A stretch of DNA of 64,000 nucleotides, taken from positions 558,001 through 622,000 of the forward strand of contig NZ_CP045385.1 of NCBI RefSeq assembly GCF_009363615.1. Reading direction: 5' to 3'. This stretch comes from Ruegeria sp. THAF33 (GTDB lineage Bacteria > Pseudomonadota > Alphaproteobacteria > Rhodobacterales > Rhodobacteraceae). Position numbers and translations under genes: made by a program. Position 1 is the first letter of the stretch, and each line of letters opens with the position of its first letter. Shown here in pieces: positions 1 to 8,318 of this stretch. The notes under the pieces were generated by a model. It had not been told where the DNA came from. It made no database searches and worked only from the letters and a program-made list of their open reading frames with translations.

Positions 1-2
1 TC

Positions 3-3000
3 CTGGGTGAGCTTGCCGATATTCTGCCGGTGGATCCCGAGGATGCGGAAGAGAACATATCCGACTTCACCGGCACGCAGGCGCCCATCGTGCTGGGCGA
101 AGGTGATTGCGCTTCGGAATACCGAACCGAAGGAGGCACGGTTTCGCGGCGGCGTTATTCGGTTCTTTATCGGCTGATCGACCCGCTTGTCGGGCCGAAA
201 AACATCGTTCGCACCCGCCCCGTTGGCGGCAATCGCTTTGTCACGACAATTCCGGGCAGCACCTTTGCGCAGGCCAATCTTTCTGCCGAAACACTGTTGA
301 GCGCATTCAACAATGACGGCGGAGACTGGGATTTCCGCGATCGGATACCGATTGACGAACCCATTGATATTGAGGATTTTTTCGAAGACTTGGAACAGCG
401 CCCGCAGGATGTGCCAAAAGCTTCCAGCCTGGCGCTTGGCTATATCGCCAAGATGCGTTCAACCGCCGTCCACGCCGGAATGTCATTGGGGCGTCTGGTC
501 TATTCCCTGCCGCTTGCCCCGGGCGAGGAACAACGGATCGTCGTGTCGGAACAGCGCGAAACCCTGACCGTGCGCGAACGCGAAAGCCTGACCTTCGAGG
601 AACAACAGGAATTCGAAGAGGCGCGCGATACCTCTTTCGACAGTACATTCGAAACCGCATTGGACGAAGTGATCCGTGGAACATCCTCTTTCTCGACCAA
701 GGCGTTCACAAAAAGCTTCGGAGGGGCCGGTGGCATTGGTGGCGGTCTGTTCGGCGGCATCGGGGCCATAGTGGGCGGGGTCGGTTTCAGCGGCGCCCGT
801 TCCAGCTCCAACTCGTCAGGCAGTTCGTCCAACACGCAGAACACGTCCCGCGATTTTCTGTCAGACACGCACGAGACATTTTCGGCCGCGCTGGAACGGG
901 CCGCTTCGGTCAAGCGAAGTTCAGCCCGAACCAGCGTTCGCACAGCCACCGCAAGTGATCGGCGAACGGCGACGACGAAATTCGTGGCCAACCGCAACCA
1001 CTGTCATGCAATGACGATGCAATGGTTCGAAGTTCTGCGCGACTTTTCCCTGGAAACGCGGATCGAAGGCGTGCAATTGGTGGTCTTCGTTCCCATGCAG
1101 CTCATCCGCTTTCGCCGTTTGGGGCAAGGCGATCAGCTGCCGGGCAATGTCAGCCGGTCCGGATTGCTGAGCCGGTACAAGGTGATCCTGCGCCACGCAG
1201 ACGTGTTCCGCCGCGTATTTCGAAACCGCCGAAGGTTCCGCACCGCCCTCAAACTGCTGGAAGAGTTTTATGCGGACAAGGACGCGACACCGCAGAATGC
1301 TCCGGGTGTTGCGCAGGACATCGTCAGCTTCGAGGCTCAGGGCACTTTCATGCCCAATGATGACATATCCGCGGTGATCTTCACGCAGGATGGCGACCGC
1401 GTTGGGCCAGTGCCCCTGACCGGATCGCCGATCGACATCGACAACCTGCATGACTTGCCTGCCGAGACACGCGAAAACCTGCTGGTTCGGCTGGCTGACG
1501 CGCGCCGTGATCCAACCAACCGGCGGACTTATACCGGATCCGTGGCTTTGCCCCGCTCGGTCGAACGTTCCGACATCGCCCGCGTCGAGTTGCGCAGGCG
1601 GACGGGCTCTTTTGCCTATTCATTCTATACCGGCCCGGACCCGATCAACATCTTCAACATTTGGGAACATATCTCGAACCTGGAAGATGCGGATGATCTG
1701 GATCGCGCCACGCGCAACATCAACCGGAGCCTTCACACGACGATTTCAGGCTCGGATTTCGACGATCTGGTCGGCGCGCCGATGATCAGCGAGTTCGAAG
1801 CGCGCATGAATGAAGACGCGCAGACCATCGTTGACGACAATACATTCCAGGCTTTGCCTGCGACCCTGCCTTATTCCGTACAGGAAGTGCCGGATGTGCT
1901 GTCACGCCGTGATCTGCGGCGGATCGAAGAAATGTATCAGCATATCGTTGCCGACACCGTTCGTTATTCCCGCGTGATCTGGGCCAGTATGACGGATGAG
2001 GAACGGGCCATCCTGCTGGAACGCTTCACCATCGGCGTGCCAGATGGCGGGTTGGATGACGCCTCAAGCGAGATATCGCTGCTCAGCACGGTCCAGAACA
2101 AGGTGTTGGGCTTCTACGGCAATGCGATGATCATGCCCTTCTCGATCCCGCCCGATCTGGCCGACCGAATGGAGATGCGGACCGGCGACATTCAGGACAG
2201 CCTGCTGGCCTTCCATCGCGAAGACTTCCGACCACCGCGCCGAACGATCTCGCTGCCGACCAGGGGCCTCTTGGGCGAGGCCGTTCTGGGCCGCTGCAAT
2301 TCCTGCGAGATGATCGACCATCGCCGCTTCTGGAACTGGCAGGACAGCCCGACGCCACCCCCGGTTGGCGACACGCCGGTCCTGCCCGCAGACAGCGATG
2401 CGATCTTTGGCACCCGTGCGCCATCAGACCTGCCGGCCAATCAACCTTCGAACACGCTCACCATCGCAGGTGGCGACATTGGCACGGGCCAGGCCGTGCC
2501 CAGTTCGCAACTGGCCGAGATCCTCAAAGCCGCGCCTGATCTTGCACGGGCGGGAACCGATCTGACAGGTCTGAAAGAGTTGCAGGCGCAACTGGCCCTT
2601 GAAACGCAATCGGTCGCCGCCGGTCGGGACAAGGCCATAGACACGGCGACGGATCTGACCAAAGAGCTTGTCGGCAAGGCCACTGAACTGGCGGGCAAGG
2701 GGCAAGAGATCGCCGCGGCCCGCAAAGAGGAAGAAGCCAAAAAACAAGCTGCCGAAAAGAAAAAGTCAGCTGCCGACAATGCCGCAAAGCTCAAGGGGTT
2801 TGAGGACATCGCCAAGAACGCTTCGGGAGTTTCTGCGCTGATTGGCGGGCAACCGGATGGCAACCGGGCCGGTTTCGTTCAAAACCTGTTCAAGGATTTC
2901 CCCGGTGGCGCTGCGGCTCTGGCCAATCCTTCCAACACGTTGCTTCTGGCCAAGCTTTTCGGGGCCTTTACCAAAGCCAATACGGATGCAGATGACGGCA

Positions 3001-3080
3001 GCGCAACCAAGGCCGGCAGCCAATCCGTTCTGGATTTCCTCAATGGCCTGAGCGCCCCTGCGGAGGACGACGATGAGTGA
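3..3080 (+). CDS. large uncharacterised protein, N-terminus outside window
   Basis: The frame is open to the left edge (nine codons before the GTG at 30 carry no stop), so the true start probably lies upstream and at least 1,025 residues are present. I do not recognise the family. From the GTG: a charged Glu/Arg-rich stretch at about 160-200, a Gly-rich segment (about 230-257) running into a Ser/Asn-rich tract (about 257-280), a central basic region, a Cys pair in CNSCEMIDHRRFW (about 753-765), and a long Ala/Lys/Glu-rich, probably coiled-coil segment at about 865-935. No signal peptide or clear membrane helix is visible in the part seen. The stop overlaps the next gene by 8 bases, so the two are probably co-translated. 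A surface or particle-associated scaffold is possible but is only a guess. Confidence 0.75.
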   Translation: MGELADILPVDPEDAEENISDFTGTQAPIVLGEGDCASEYRTEGGTVSRRRYSVLYRLIDPLVGPKNIVRTRPVGGNRFVTTIPGSTFAQANLSAETLLSAFNNDGGDWDFRDRIPIDEPIDIEDFFEDLEQRPQDVPKASSLALGYIAKMRSTAVHAGMSLGRLVYSLPLAPGEEQRIVVSEQRETLTVRERESLTFEEQQEFEEARDTSFDSTFETALDEVIRGTSSFSTKAFTKSFGGAGGIGGGLFGGIGAIVGGVGFSGARSSSNSSGSSSNTQNTSRDFLSDTHETFSAALERAASVKRSSARTSVRTATASDRRTATTKFVANRNHCHAMTMQWFEVLRDFSLETRIEGVQLVVFVPMQLIRFRRLGQGDQLPGNVSRSGLLSRYKVILRHADVFRRVFRNRRRFRTALKLLEEFYADKDATPQNAPGVAQDIVSFEAQGTFMPNDDISAVIFTQDGDRVGPVPLTGSPIDIDNLHDLPAETRENLLVRLADARRDPTNRRTYTGSVALPRSVERSDIARVELRRRTGSFAYSFYTGPDPINIFNIWEHISNLEDADDLDRATRNINRSLHTTISGSDFDDLVGAPMISEFEARMNEDAQTIVDDNTFQALPATLPYSVQEVPDVLSRRDLRRIEEMYQHIVADTVRYSRVIWASMTDEERAILLERFTIGVPDGGLDDASSEISLLSTVQNKVLGFYGNAMIMPFSIPPDLADRMEMRTGDIQDSLLAFHREDFRPPRRTISLPTRGLLGEAVLGRCNSCEMIDHRRFWNWQDSPTPPPVGDTPVLPADSDAIFGTRAPSDLPANQPSNTLTIAGGDIGTGQAVPSSQLAEILKAAPDLARAGTDLTGLKELQAQLALETQSVAAGRDKAIDTATDLTKELVGKATELAGKGQEIAAARKEEEAKKQAAEKKKSAADNAAKLKGFEDIAKNASGVSALIGGQPDGNRAGFVQNLFKDFPGGAAALANPSNTLLLAKLFGAFTKANTDADDGSATKAGSQSVLDFLNGLSAPAEDDDE

Positions 3081-4071
3081 CACCAGCACAAATGCAACCC
3101 CCGAACCGGGCATTGATGAAAGCCTTGCCGAGGCCATCATCAATATTCTTGAAACCACCAATTCTCCGGCGATACAGCGCGCCCGAGAGGTTATAGCCCA
3201 CAGGCTGGCCATCGCTGGCGACATTGCCCCATCCCGCATCCCTGCCCCGCGCAATATCACCGAGATCGGCGGCTACATAAATCTGCTCAGCGAGTATGGA
3301 GAGGCCGAACAGCGCGCGCGCATGATCGCGGCCGCACTGGGCATAGCAGGGCCGCAGATTTCGCTGCCACAGCCCGGTGCCGTTCCACCGTTGTCCTTTG
3401 TCACACGTGACGGCGCCCGACCTGCGGGGCCACAACAACCCAGCTTCCCGTTGACCTATACGATCCGCAGCGACTTTGTTCCGGCATTTGACAATGCGGT
3501 GCAGGAAATCACGATCCGCGGTGGCGCGGTTCCGATTTTGACACCTGTCAGGATCCTGCCTGCTGCGGGGTCTGCACCCGCAACAGACGGCTCTGCGCAG
3601 CTGGCTCTGATCGGTCGTACACTCAGCCTGGCGCCAACAGCGGCTTTGCACGCCGTGGCAACCGACCCTTTGTCGCTCAGCCGTCCGACGGCTGGTGGCG
3701 GGTTCGAGGTTATGGTTCGGGTCATCGACGCCGCCGCTCCGATCGCAGGAACCATCGCGGCGGCGAACTGGACAAGTTGGGAATGCGATGCCTCTGCCTG
3801 TACCGAAGTCGACAGCAATGATGCGCGCTTTGCGCTCACACCACTGCTGAACGCCGCCGGGTGGCACCAGCCCGCTGATCCCGGCAATCCGACCAGTCTG
3901 TCAAATCCCGGAACCTGGGCGGAATGGCGCAACATCACCGGGCTTGTGCCGGGCGTCACGCGGTTTGCGGATGAGCTGCAACTGCTATATTCCGCTGAAA
4001 TGCTCATTACTTCACCGGTCTTCAATCAACTGGACAATGTCTGGACAGGAAGCGAGTTCGCCGCGCCATAG
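3073..4071 (+). CDS. uncharacterised 332-residue protein coupled to the upstream large protein
   Basis: ATG at 3073 overlaps the end of the large upstream gene (ATGAGTGA), which indicates translational coupling. The N-terminal third is Glu/Ala-rich and helical-looking (about 1-100). The rest is rich in Ala, Pro, Thr and Ser with short beta-like segments, such as PLTYTIRSDFVPAF (about 127-140) and the Trp-containing stretch near 235-245 with a Cys pair (WECDASACTE). There is no signal peptide, no transmembrane segment and no recognisable catalytic motif. Function unknown. The coupling suggests a partner of the large protein. Confidence 0.75.
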   Translation: MSDTSTNATPEPGIDESLAEAIINILETTNSPAIQRAREVIAHRLAIAGDIAPSRIPAPRNITEIGGYINLLSEYGEAEQRARMIAAALGIAGPQISLPQPGAVPPLSFVTRDGARPAGPQQPSFPLTYTIRSDFVPAFDNAVQEITIRGGAVPILTPVRILPAAGSAPATDGSAQLALIGRTLSLAPTAALHAVATDPLSLSRPTAGGGFEVMVRVIDAAAPIAGTIAAANWTSWECDASACTEVDSNDARFALTPLLNAAGWHQPADPGNPTSLSNPGTWAEWRNITGLVPGVTRFADELQLLYSAEMLITSPVFNQLDNVWTGSEFAAP

Positions 4072-4117
4072 CGCGGCTGCCTGAAACGCAGGAAAGTGAT
4101 TTGGAAATGCGCCCTTC

Positions 4118-4360
4118 ATGAGGTTCAATGCATTCAGGAAGTCAGCAATGCAAAACCCCGAGCGTTTCGAGAAATTCTATTTCGCCAAAGTCGGCATGGG
4201 CGAAGCCTGTGGCTGTGCCGAGCGGATAATCGACGTGTTCGAATTCAACCGCAAAGGCGGTGCGCAATCCAGGCAACCTGTGAAACAGGACAGGCGCAGA
4301 CGCGGGTCCTTTCGGGCATGGGCGGTCAAATATGGGCTGATGAGCCGCAGACGCACATAG
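4118..4360 (+). CDS. possible small basic protein (hypothetical)
   Basis: An 80-codon frame, with an alternative ATG at 4148 giving 70 residues. The middle contains MGEACGCAERIIDV with two Cys, and the C-terminal half is very basic (QDRRRRGSFRAW). It lies alone between the two unknown genes and the convergent cobalt transporter operon. No strong ribosome binding site is seen and I do not recognise it. It may not be expressed. Confidence 0.3.
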   Translation: MRFNAFRKSAMQNPERFEKFYFAKVGMGEACGCAERIIDVFEFNRKGGAQSRQPVKQDRRRRGSFRAWAVKYGLMSRRRT

Positions 4361-4464
4361 CCAAGGCCTGACGACGCGCAAGGTTCGCTTTCCGTTTCAT
4401 GGCGTGGCTCAGGCGGTATGATTGCATTTCTGAAACCACCATGTCCGGTTGCCACGAGAACAGG

Positions 4465-5115
4465 TCAGACCGGCACCAGCTTCCCGTCGCGAAGATCCAG
4501 TTCATCGGGCGCCAGTTCCAAGCGGAACGCCGGCGAATGACTGACAAGCAAAATCGCCTGTGGCAACGCGCGCAGGATTTCCAGCAGGCGCGCTTCGTTT
4601 TTCGTATCCAACGCATTCGTCGGTTCGTCCAGCAACAGCACTTCGGGCTCCATCGCCAGAACCGTCGCCAGGGTCACTAGCCGTTTTTCACCGCCTGACA
4701 ATTTATGGGTAATGCGGTTCTTCAGGTGCATCAGGTCCAGATCGCCCAGAACTTTGTCGACGATGGCAAGTGCTTCGTCGCGGGTCTTGCCCAGATTGAG
4801 CGGACCAAAAGCAACGTCTTCGGCGACGGTCGGGCAGAACAGCTGATCGTCCGCATCCTGAAATACAAGCCCCACCCGGCGGCGGACCTCATGGAAATCA
4901 GCCTCTTCCACGCGTTGCTGACCAAAAACGGTGACGGTGCCTGAACACGGGCGCTGCAACCCAAGCAAAATCCGCAGGAGCGTCGATTTCCCCGCTCCGT
5001 TCGGGCCTGTCAGGGACAGGCGCTGCCCCGCGCTCAGGCTCAGGTTTGCCCCGTCCAGAACGGGTGGTTGGCCGGGGTAGGAAAAACAGATGTCTTCAAG
5101 CGCAATCAGTGTCAT
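4465..5115 (-). CDS. cbiO: ECF-type cobalt transporter, ATPase component
   Basis: A 216-residue ABC ATPase that energises metal uptake through the membrane partner encoded just upstream. Walker A GPNGAGKST is at 37-45, the Q-loop region FQDADDQLF at about 85-93 (typical of CbiO/EcfA), signature LSGGEKR at 139-145, Walker B VLLLDEP at 159-165, and the switch His in LLVSHSP near the C-terminus. The start is chosen at 5115, where ATGA overlaps the stop of the CbiQ-like gene. A longer reading of the frame up to 5739 runs antiphase through that gene and is not real. Last gene of the riboswitch-controlled operon. Confidence 0.93.
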   Translation of the reverse strand: MTLIALEDICFSYPGQPPVLDGANLSLSAGQRLSLTGPNGAGKSTLLRILLGLQRPCSGTVTVFGQQRVEEADFHEVRRRVGLVFQDADDQLFCPTVAEDVAFGPLNLGKTRDEALAIVDKVLGDLDLMHLKNRITHKLSGGEKRLVTLATVLAMEPEVLLLDEPTNALDTKNEARLLEILRALPQAILLVSHSPAFRLELAPDELDLRDGKLVPV

Positions 5116-5891
5116 GCGAATTCCAGAATGATCAGACCCAGGCAGAGACCGCTGAAACCTGCCGCAAACACAATGTCCGCACGGGTCAGGGCAAATTCCT
5201 GAAGCAACGGCATACGCCCGGAAAACCCCCGGCACTTCATAGCCGCCAGGATGCGTTCCGATCTTTCGATCGCGCGCACAAGCATCATACCCACAAGGTA
5301 GCCAAAGCTGCGATATGTGTGCCAGTTTGTTGCTGGCCGAAATCCACGCACCTTCATCGCAGCGCGCAGCCGCAGGTATTCTTCGCGCAAGACCTCGATA
5401 TACCGGATCGTGAACATCAGCAGGTAAACCAGCTTTTCGGGGCACCGCAGACGATGCAGGGCGTGGCCCAGTGTAACCGGCTCCATCGTCCCGACCAAAA
5501 CCATCAGGGACAGGATCACGGCATTGGCGGTCAAGGCAATCTCGACCGCTTTCCAAAAACCCTGCCAGCTTGCGGAGAATCCCCAAAGCGTGAACATCGG
5601 ATCCCCGGGCATGGAAAAGGGCAACAGGACCAGCATGAACAGGATGAACCCATCCATCATGGCCATTCGCTTCAACGTCTTTCGCCGCGGCAGACGTGAA
5701 ACTATCAGAAGCGAAAGCGACACTGTCAGCGCCGCGCAAAGCGCGCCGAGGGATGACAGCGCCACGGTCACGACTGCAAAAACAACTGCCATGACGATCC
5801 GCATCCGGGGATCCAGCAGGCTGATCAGACCTTCTGGCCCGTCACCGGCTTCGGACAGCGTTTTTTCCTTGTGCCCCAGAACGTGTGCCAT
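5112..5891 (-). CDS. cbiQ: ECF-type cobalt transporter, transmembrane T component
   Basis: A 259-residue CbiQ-family membrane protein that couples the ATPase to the substrate-capturing subunit. Several hydrophobic helices are visible (around 28-70, 75-95, 115-140 and 235-257). The T-component signature region with basic coupling helices lies around 165-225 (MKVRGFRP and MKCRGFSG, two short Ala/Arg-Gly motifs that contact the ATPase). It starts one base inside the upstream stop (TGATG) and ends in an ATGA overlap with cbiO, so the genes are tightly coupled. Confidence 0.9.
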   Translation of the reverse strand: MAHVLGHKEKTLSEAGDGPEGLISLLDPRMRIVMAVVFAVVTVALSSLGALCAALTVSLSLLIVSRLPRRKTLKRMAMMDGFILFMLVLLPFSMPGDPMFTLWGFSASWQGFWKAVEIALTANAVILSLMVLVGTMEPVTLGHALHRLRCPEKLVYLLMFTIRYIEVLREEYLRLRAAMKVRGFRPATNWHTYRSFGYLVGMMLVRAIERSERILAAMKCRGFSGRMPLLQEFALTRADIVFAAGFSGLCLGLIILEFA

Positions 5892-6466
5892 CAGGACGCC
5901 AGCTTGCGGCGGGCCGCCATGTAAAAGCCCAGACCGAACAGACCAACGATGTACCCGATCCCGCCAAGGATGGTTTGCAGGTCGTTCTGTTCGCGATAAG
6001 CCGCAATCTCGCGCCTGAGCGGGCGCAATTCGTCACGTACGGCTTTGGCGATAACCTGCTGTTCTTCGGCGCTGAGAGACGCCGCCGAACCGCTGGCCTG
6101 CGCCAGAGCAGCCGAAGACGAGTCTCCGTTTTCCGCCACGGCAACGCCCATGATCCGCGCGACATCTTCGGCAGACATTGTGACTTCGGCCACATGCCCG
6201 GCGCCAAGGTCGGCAAAGAAGGTGTGCGCCACGGCCGAGGTCGGCGTGTAGACAAAGAAACCGTCCGCATCAGTGACCGATCGACCCAGCTCAGCCCCAT
6301 CCGGGCCGGTGACAATGACCTCGGTGCCGCTTGCCATGTCGCCGTTGGAAAAGCCGATTTCGCCCTCGATGACGTCTCCCGACTCGAAAACGCCGGCTAT
6401 GACCTTGTGCGCCAGGGCAGGCACAGGTGCGCAGCACACGGCCAATATGACAACCAGATGCTTCAT
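5891..6466 (-). CDS. NikL-like periplasmic/anchored component of the metal ECF transporter
   Basis: A 191-residue protein with an N-terminal signal peptide ending ALA/H at about 19-20, a beta-rich carboxypeptidase-regulatory-like domain (about 20-100), a short Ser/Ala linker, an amphipathic region (about 130-160), and one C-terminal membrane helix (about 163-183) followed by ARRK. This plan fits NikL-type accessory proteins that replace CbiN/NikN in some cobalt or nickel ECF systems. The predicted mature protein would begin with His, a possible metal ligand. It overlaps the genes on both sides. The family call rests on architecture and context; metal specificity is inferred from the riboswitch. 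Confidence 0.75.
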   Translation of the reverse strand: MKHLVVILAVCCAPVPALAHKVIAGVFESGDVIEGEIGFSNGDMASGTEVIVTGPDGAELGRSVTDADGFFVYTPTSAVAHTFFADLGAGHVAEVTMSAEDVARIMGVAVAENGDSSSAALAQASGSAASLSAEEQQVIAKAVRDELRPLRREIAAYREQNDLQTILGGIGYIVGLFGLGFYMAARRKLAS

Positions 6467-7074
6467 GTGGCTGCTCCTCTGAAAAACAGCTCGGGCTTGA
6501 CCTTGCGTGCCAACAACACGGCGAACCCGGTCAAAATCGCCTCGATGGCCATGACAGGAATATGGGCGAAGAAAACGAGCTTGGCGGCAGGCAGAAATTC
6601 ATCCCCCGACAGCGCCAGGGAAAACGCGACCATGCCGGTTGTCGCTGCAATCGCAAATGCGCCGCCGACGCCCCCCCAAATCGCTCCTTGCAAAGGCGTT
6701 CCACGCGCGATCAGACGACCGAACAACATTCCGGCCACCACCGCGGGAAAGGCGATATTGACGGTGTTGATCCCCAACACCGTCAACCCGCCAAAGCCGA
6801 AAAAGACCGCCTGTAGCAAAAGCCCGACGAACAAAGCCGGGAATGCGGCCCAACCAAGCAGCAGCCCGGCCATGCCGTTGAGGATCAGATGGACCGACGA
6901 CGGACCAATGGGCACGTGGATCAACGATGCCACGAAGAAACTGGCTGACAGCACGCCCGCAGTGGGGATGCGATCAAGATCCAGAGACCTGAGACCCATG
7001 GCGATCCCGCCCGCGGCGGCTATGGCGCCGCCAATTACAACCGGGTTGGAAAGGGCTCCGTCGACGATGTGCAT
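6463..7074 (-). CDS. cbiM: ECF-type cobalt transporter, substrate-capture subunit
   Basis: A 203-residue CbiM/NikM-family membrane protein. The N-terminus is MHIVDGALSNP, matching the conserved Met-His start whose His2 binds the metal in this family. Another family-typical element is the PIGPSSVHLILNGMAGLLLG region (about 57-76), with hydrophobic helices through the rest. It overlaps the NikL-like gene by four bases (ATGA) and follows the DUF4198 gene by six bases. Cobalt rather than nickel is favoured because a cobalamin riboswitch heads the operon. Confidence 0.9.
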   Translation of the reverse strand: MHIVDGALSNPVVIGGAIAAAGGIAMGLRSLDLDRIPTAGVLSASFFVASLIHVPIGPSSVHLILNGMAGLLLGWAAFPALFVGLLLQAVFFGFGGLTVLGINTVNIAFPAVVAGMLFGRLIARGTPLQGAIWGGVGGAFAIAATTGMVAFSLALSGDEFLPAAKLVFFAHIPVMAIEAILTGFAVLLARKVKPELFFRGAAT

Positions 7075-7080
7075 TTGGGG

Positions 7081-7866
7081 TTACTCCAGATCCCAGGCAC
7101 GAATCCAGATGACCGCATCCTGGCTGAGTTCTTTGCCCTCATGTTCGGTTGCCGGACCGGAACCAAGGGCGGCGAAACCCCAGTAACCGGCTTTGGGAAC
7201 GCCGAACGAAAAATACCCGTTGTCGTCAGATATTGCGACCACCGCACCACCCGGCATTGGTGACACTTTCGGTGCAGAAGCGGCCGAGCTTTCCATGTCG
7301 GGTTCGGCGGCCATGTACTCGATCTCGATCTCGGCCCCCGCAACCGGCTGACCATCAGCCAGCACACGGCCCGTGAAAGTCGAACCCGCGATGATGTTGG
7401 TCGGCTTGTTCAGCGGGATAATCTCGGTCGCCAGACCCACGGGATTCATCCAGTCGGTCGGCAATTCGTTACGGTTCAGGAAGGCTTTGGTGAGCTGTTG
7501 GATATAGATGTCTTCGGATTCCTCATAATAAGGCTGAGGAACCGTCACCAGCACATAGTCGCCCGAACGTTTGACCGGGACACTGCCCTTGAACGCCGCG
7601 CCCTCGTTTTCCCCGCCGGTGAACCGGATAGGTTCCAGCGTGTCCAGCAAATCGGTCTTTTCACCGTTGTGGATCACATAGAATTCCTGCGGCTTTTCAA
7701 GATCCATGACATGGCCATTCTCGAACGGATGCCAGAAAATCAGTTTGACCGGCACATCGCCCGGTTTCTCGATCATGGTGTCGGTGGTGTATTCCAAAAG
7801 GAAATGCGCATTTGCGATGGCAGGAAGAGCCACCGCGGCAGCGGCTGCGCTGAGCAGCGTTTTCAT
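7081..7866 (-). CDS. DUF4198 (NikK-like) periplasmic protein of the metal transporter operon
   Basis: A 261-residue secreted protein. The signal peptide ends around residue 20 (AIANA/HFLLEY), so the mature chain probably begins with His. A DUF4198 beta-sandwich region covers most of the rest, including a second carboxypeptidase-regulatory-like fold near the C-terminus (ADGQPVAGAEIEIEY). ATG at 7866 is chosen because AAGGA lies about 10 bases upstream and the signal peptide starts there; an in-frame ATG at 7929 would add 21 residues of a different character. First gene of the five-gene operon. The role is inferred to be metal delivery to CbiM; no activity can be read from the sequence. Confidence 0.8.
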   Translation of the reverse strand: MKTLLSAAAAAVALPAIANAHFLLEYTTDTMIEKPGDVPVKLIFWHPFENGHVMDLEKPQEFYVIHNGEKTDLLDTLEPIRFTGGENEGAAFKGSVPVKRSGDYVLVTVPQPYYEESEDIYIQQLTKAFLNRNELPTDWMNPVGLATEIIPLNKPTNIIAGSTFTGRVLADGQPVAGAEIEIEYMAAEPDMESSAASAPKVSPMPGGAVVAISDDNGYFSFGVPKAGYWGFAALGSGPATEHEGKELSQDAVIWIRAWDLE

Positions 7867-8007
7867 GAACAGTCGTCCTTGTCCCGTCGCGCCAATCCCG
7901 GCGCGAAATTCGTTTTGACCACGGGACATTCAACGCCAAATTACCCTTTCAGGCATCCTGGTCCGACGCACATCCCGTCGCCGATTAGGAGTGCCCCTTA
8001 TGAGGGC
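7867..8007 (-). promoter_or_regulatory. leader segment between cobalamin riboswitch and first gene
   Basis: This untranslated leader carries at least two potential stems read on the minus strand: a GTGCCC/GGGCAC hairpin right after the aptamer (7991-8009) and nested GC-rich stems (GTCCCGT/ACGGGAC and CGCGCC/GGCGCG) ending just before the AAGGA ribosome binding site. No U-run follows them, so translational rather than transcriptional control is more likely. The pairing is read by eye. Confidence 0.45.
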
Positions 8008-8188
8008 ACATGTCCGGCAGGTATCCTGACTTGCGGGTCAAAGCGTTGGACCGGCCTTCCCGGGCAAACCCCAGTGGCGTTTCAGCCCTGCTCGCCGCTT
8101 ACAGTTGCGGGTGCAGTTGCGGAATTGGGCCTGAGCCCGCACCGCATTCCCTTTTGATTCCAGAGCAAGCTCCGGAACCGGACATGCC
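8008..8188 (-). promoter_or_regulatory. cobalamin (B12) riboswitch aptamer
   Basis: Read on the minus strand, the region has the hallmark blocks of the AdoCbl riboswitch in order: a closing stem (GGCATGTCCGG pairing with CCGGACATG), the GGGAATGCGGTGCGGG block, CCGCAACTGTAAGCGG-type core (here CCCGCAACTGTAAGCGG), GCCACTGGG, CGGGAAGGC, and the terminal GTCAGGATACCTGCC. It stands directly upstream of the metal transporter operon. In this family ligand binding represses downstream genes, which fits cobalt uptake being shut off when B12 is plentiful. Confidence 0.93.
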
Positions 8189-8318
8189 GAGCGGCTTGCC
8201 AGACAACTCAGCCTTCCGTCAACGAAAATGTGTTACGGCCATCGAAAATAATGAGCTCGGCAGTATGCGAGAGTGAACCAGTTTGTGAAATATCCAAGGC
8301 AACAGAGTGATTTCACAT

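Noticed and set aside
4465..5739. A 424-residue fusion of the cobalt ATPase with an N-terminal extension
   Set aside because: The extension reads through the CbiQ gene in the wrong frame; the ATPase clearly starts at the ATG at 5115 that overlaps the CbiQ stop.
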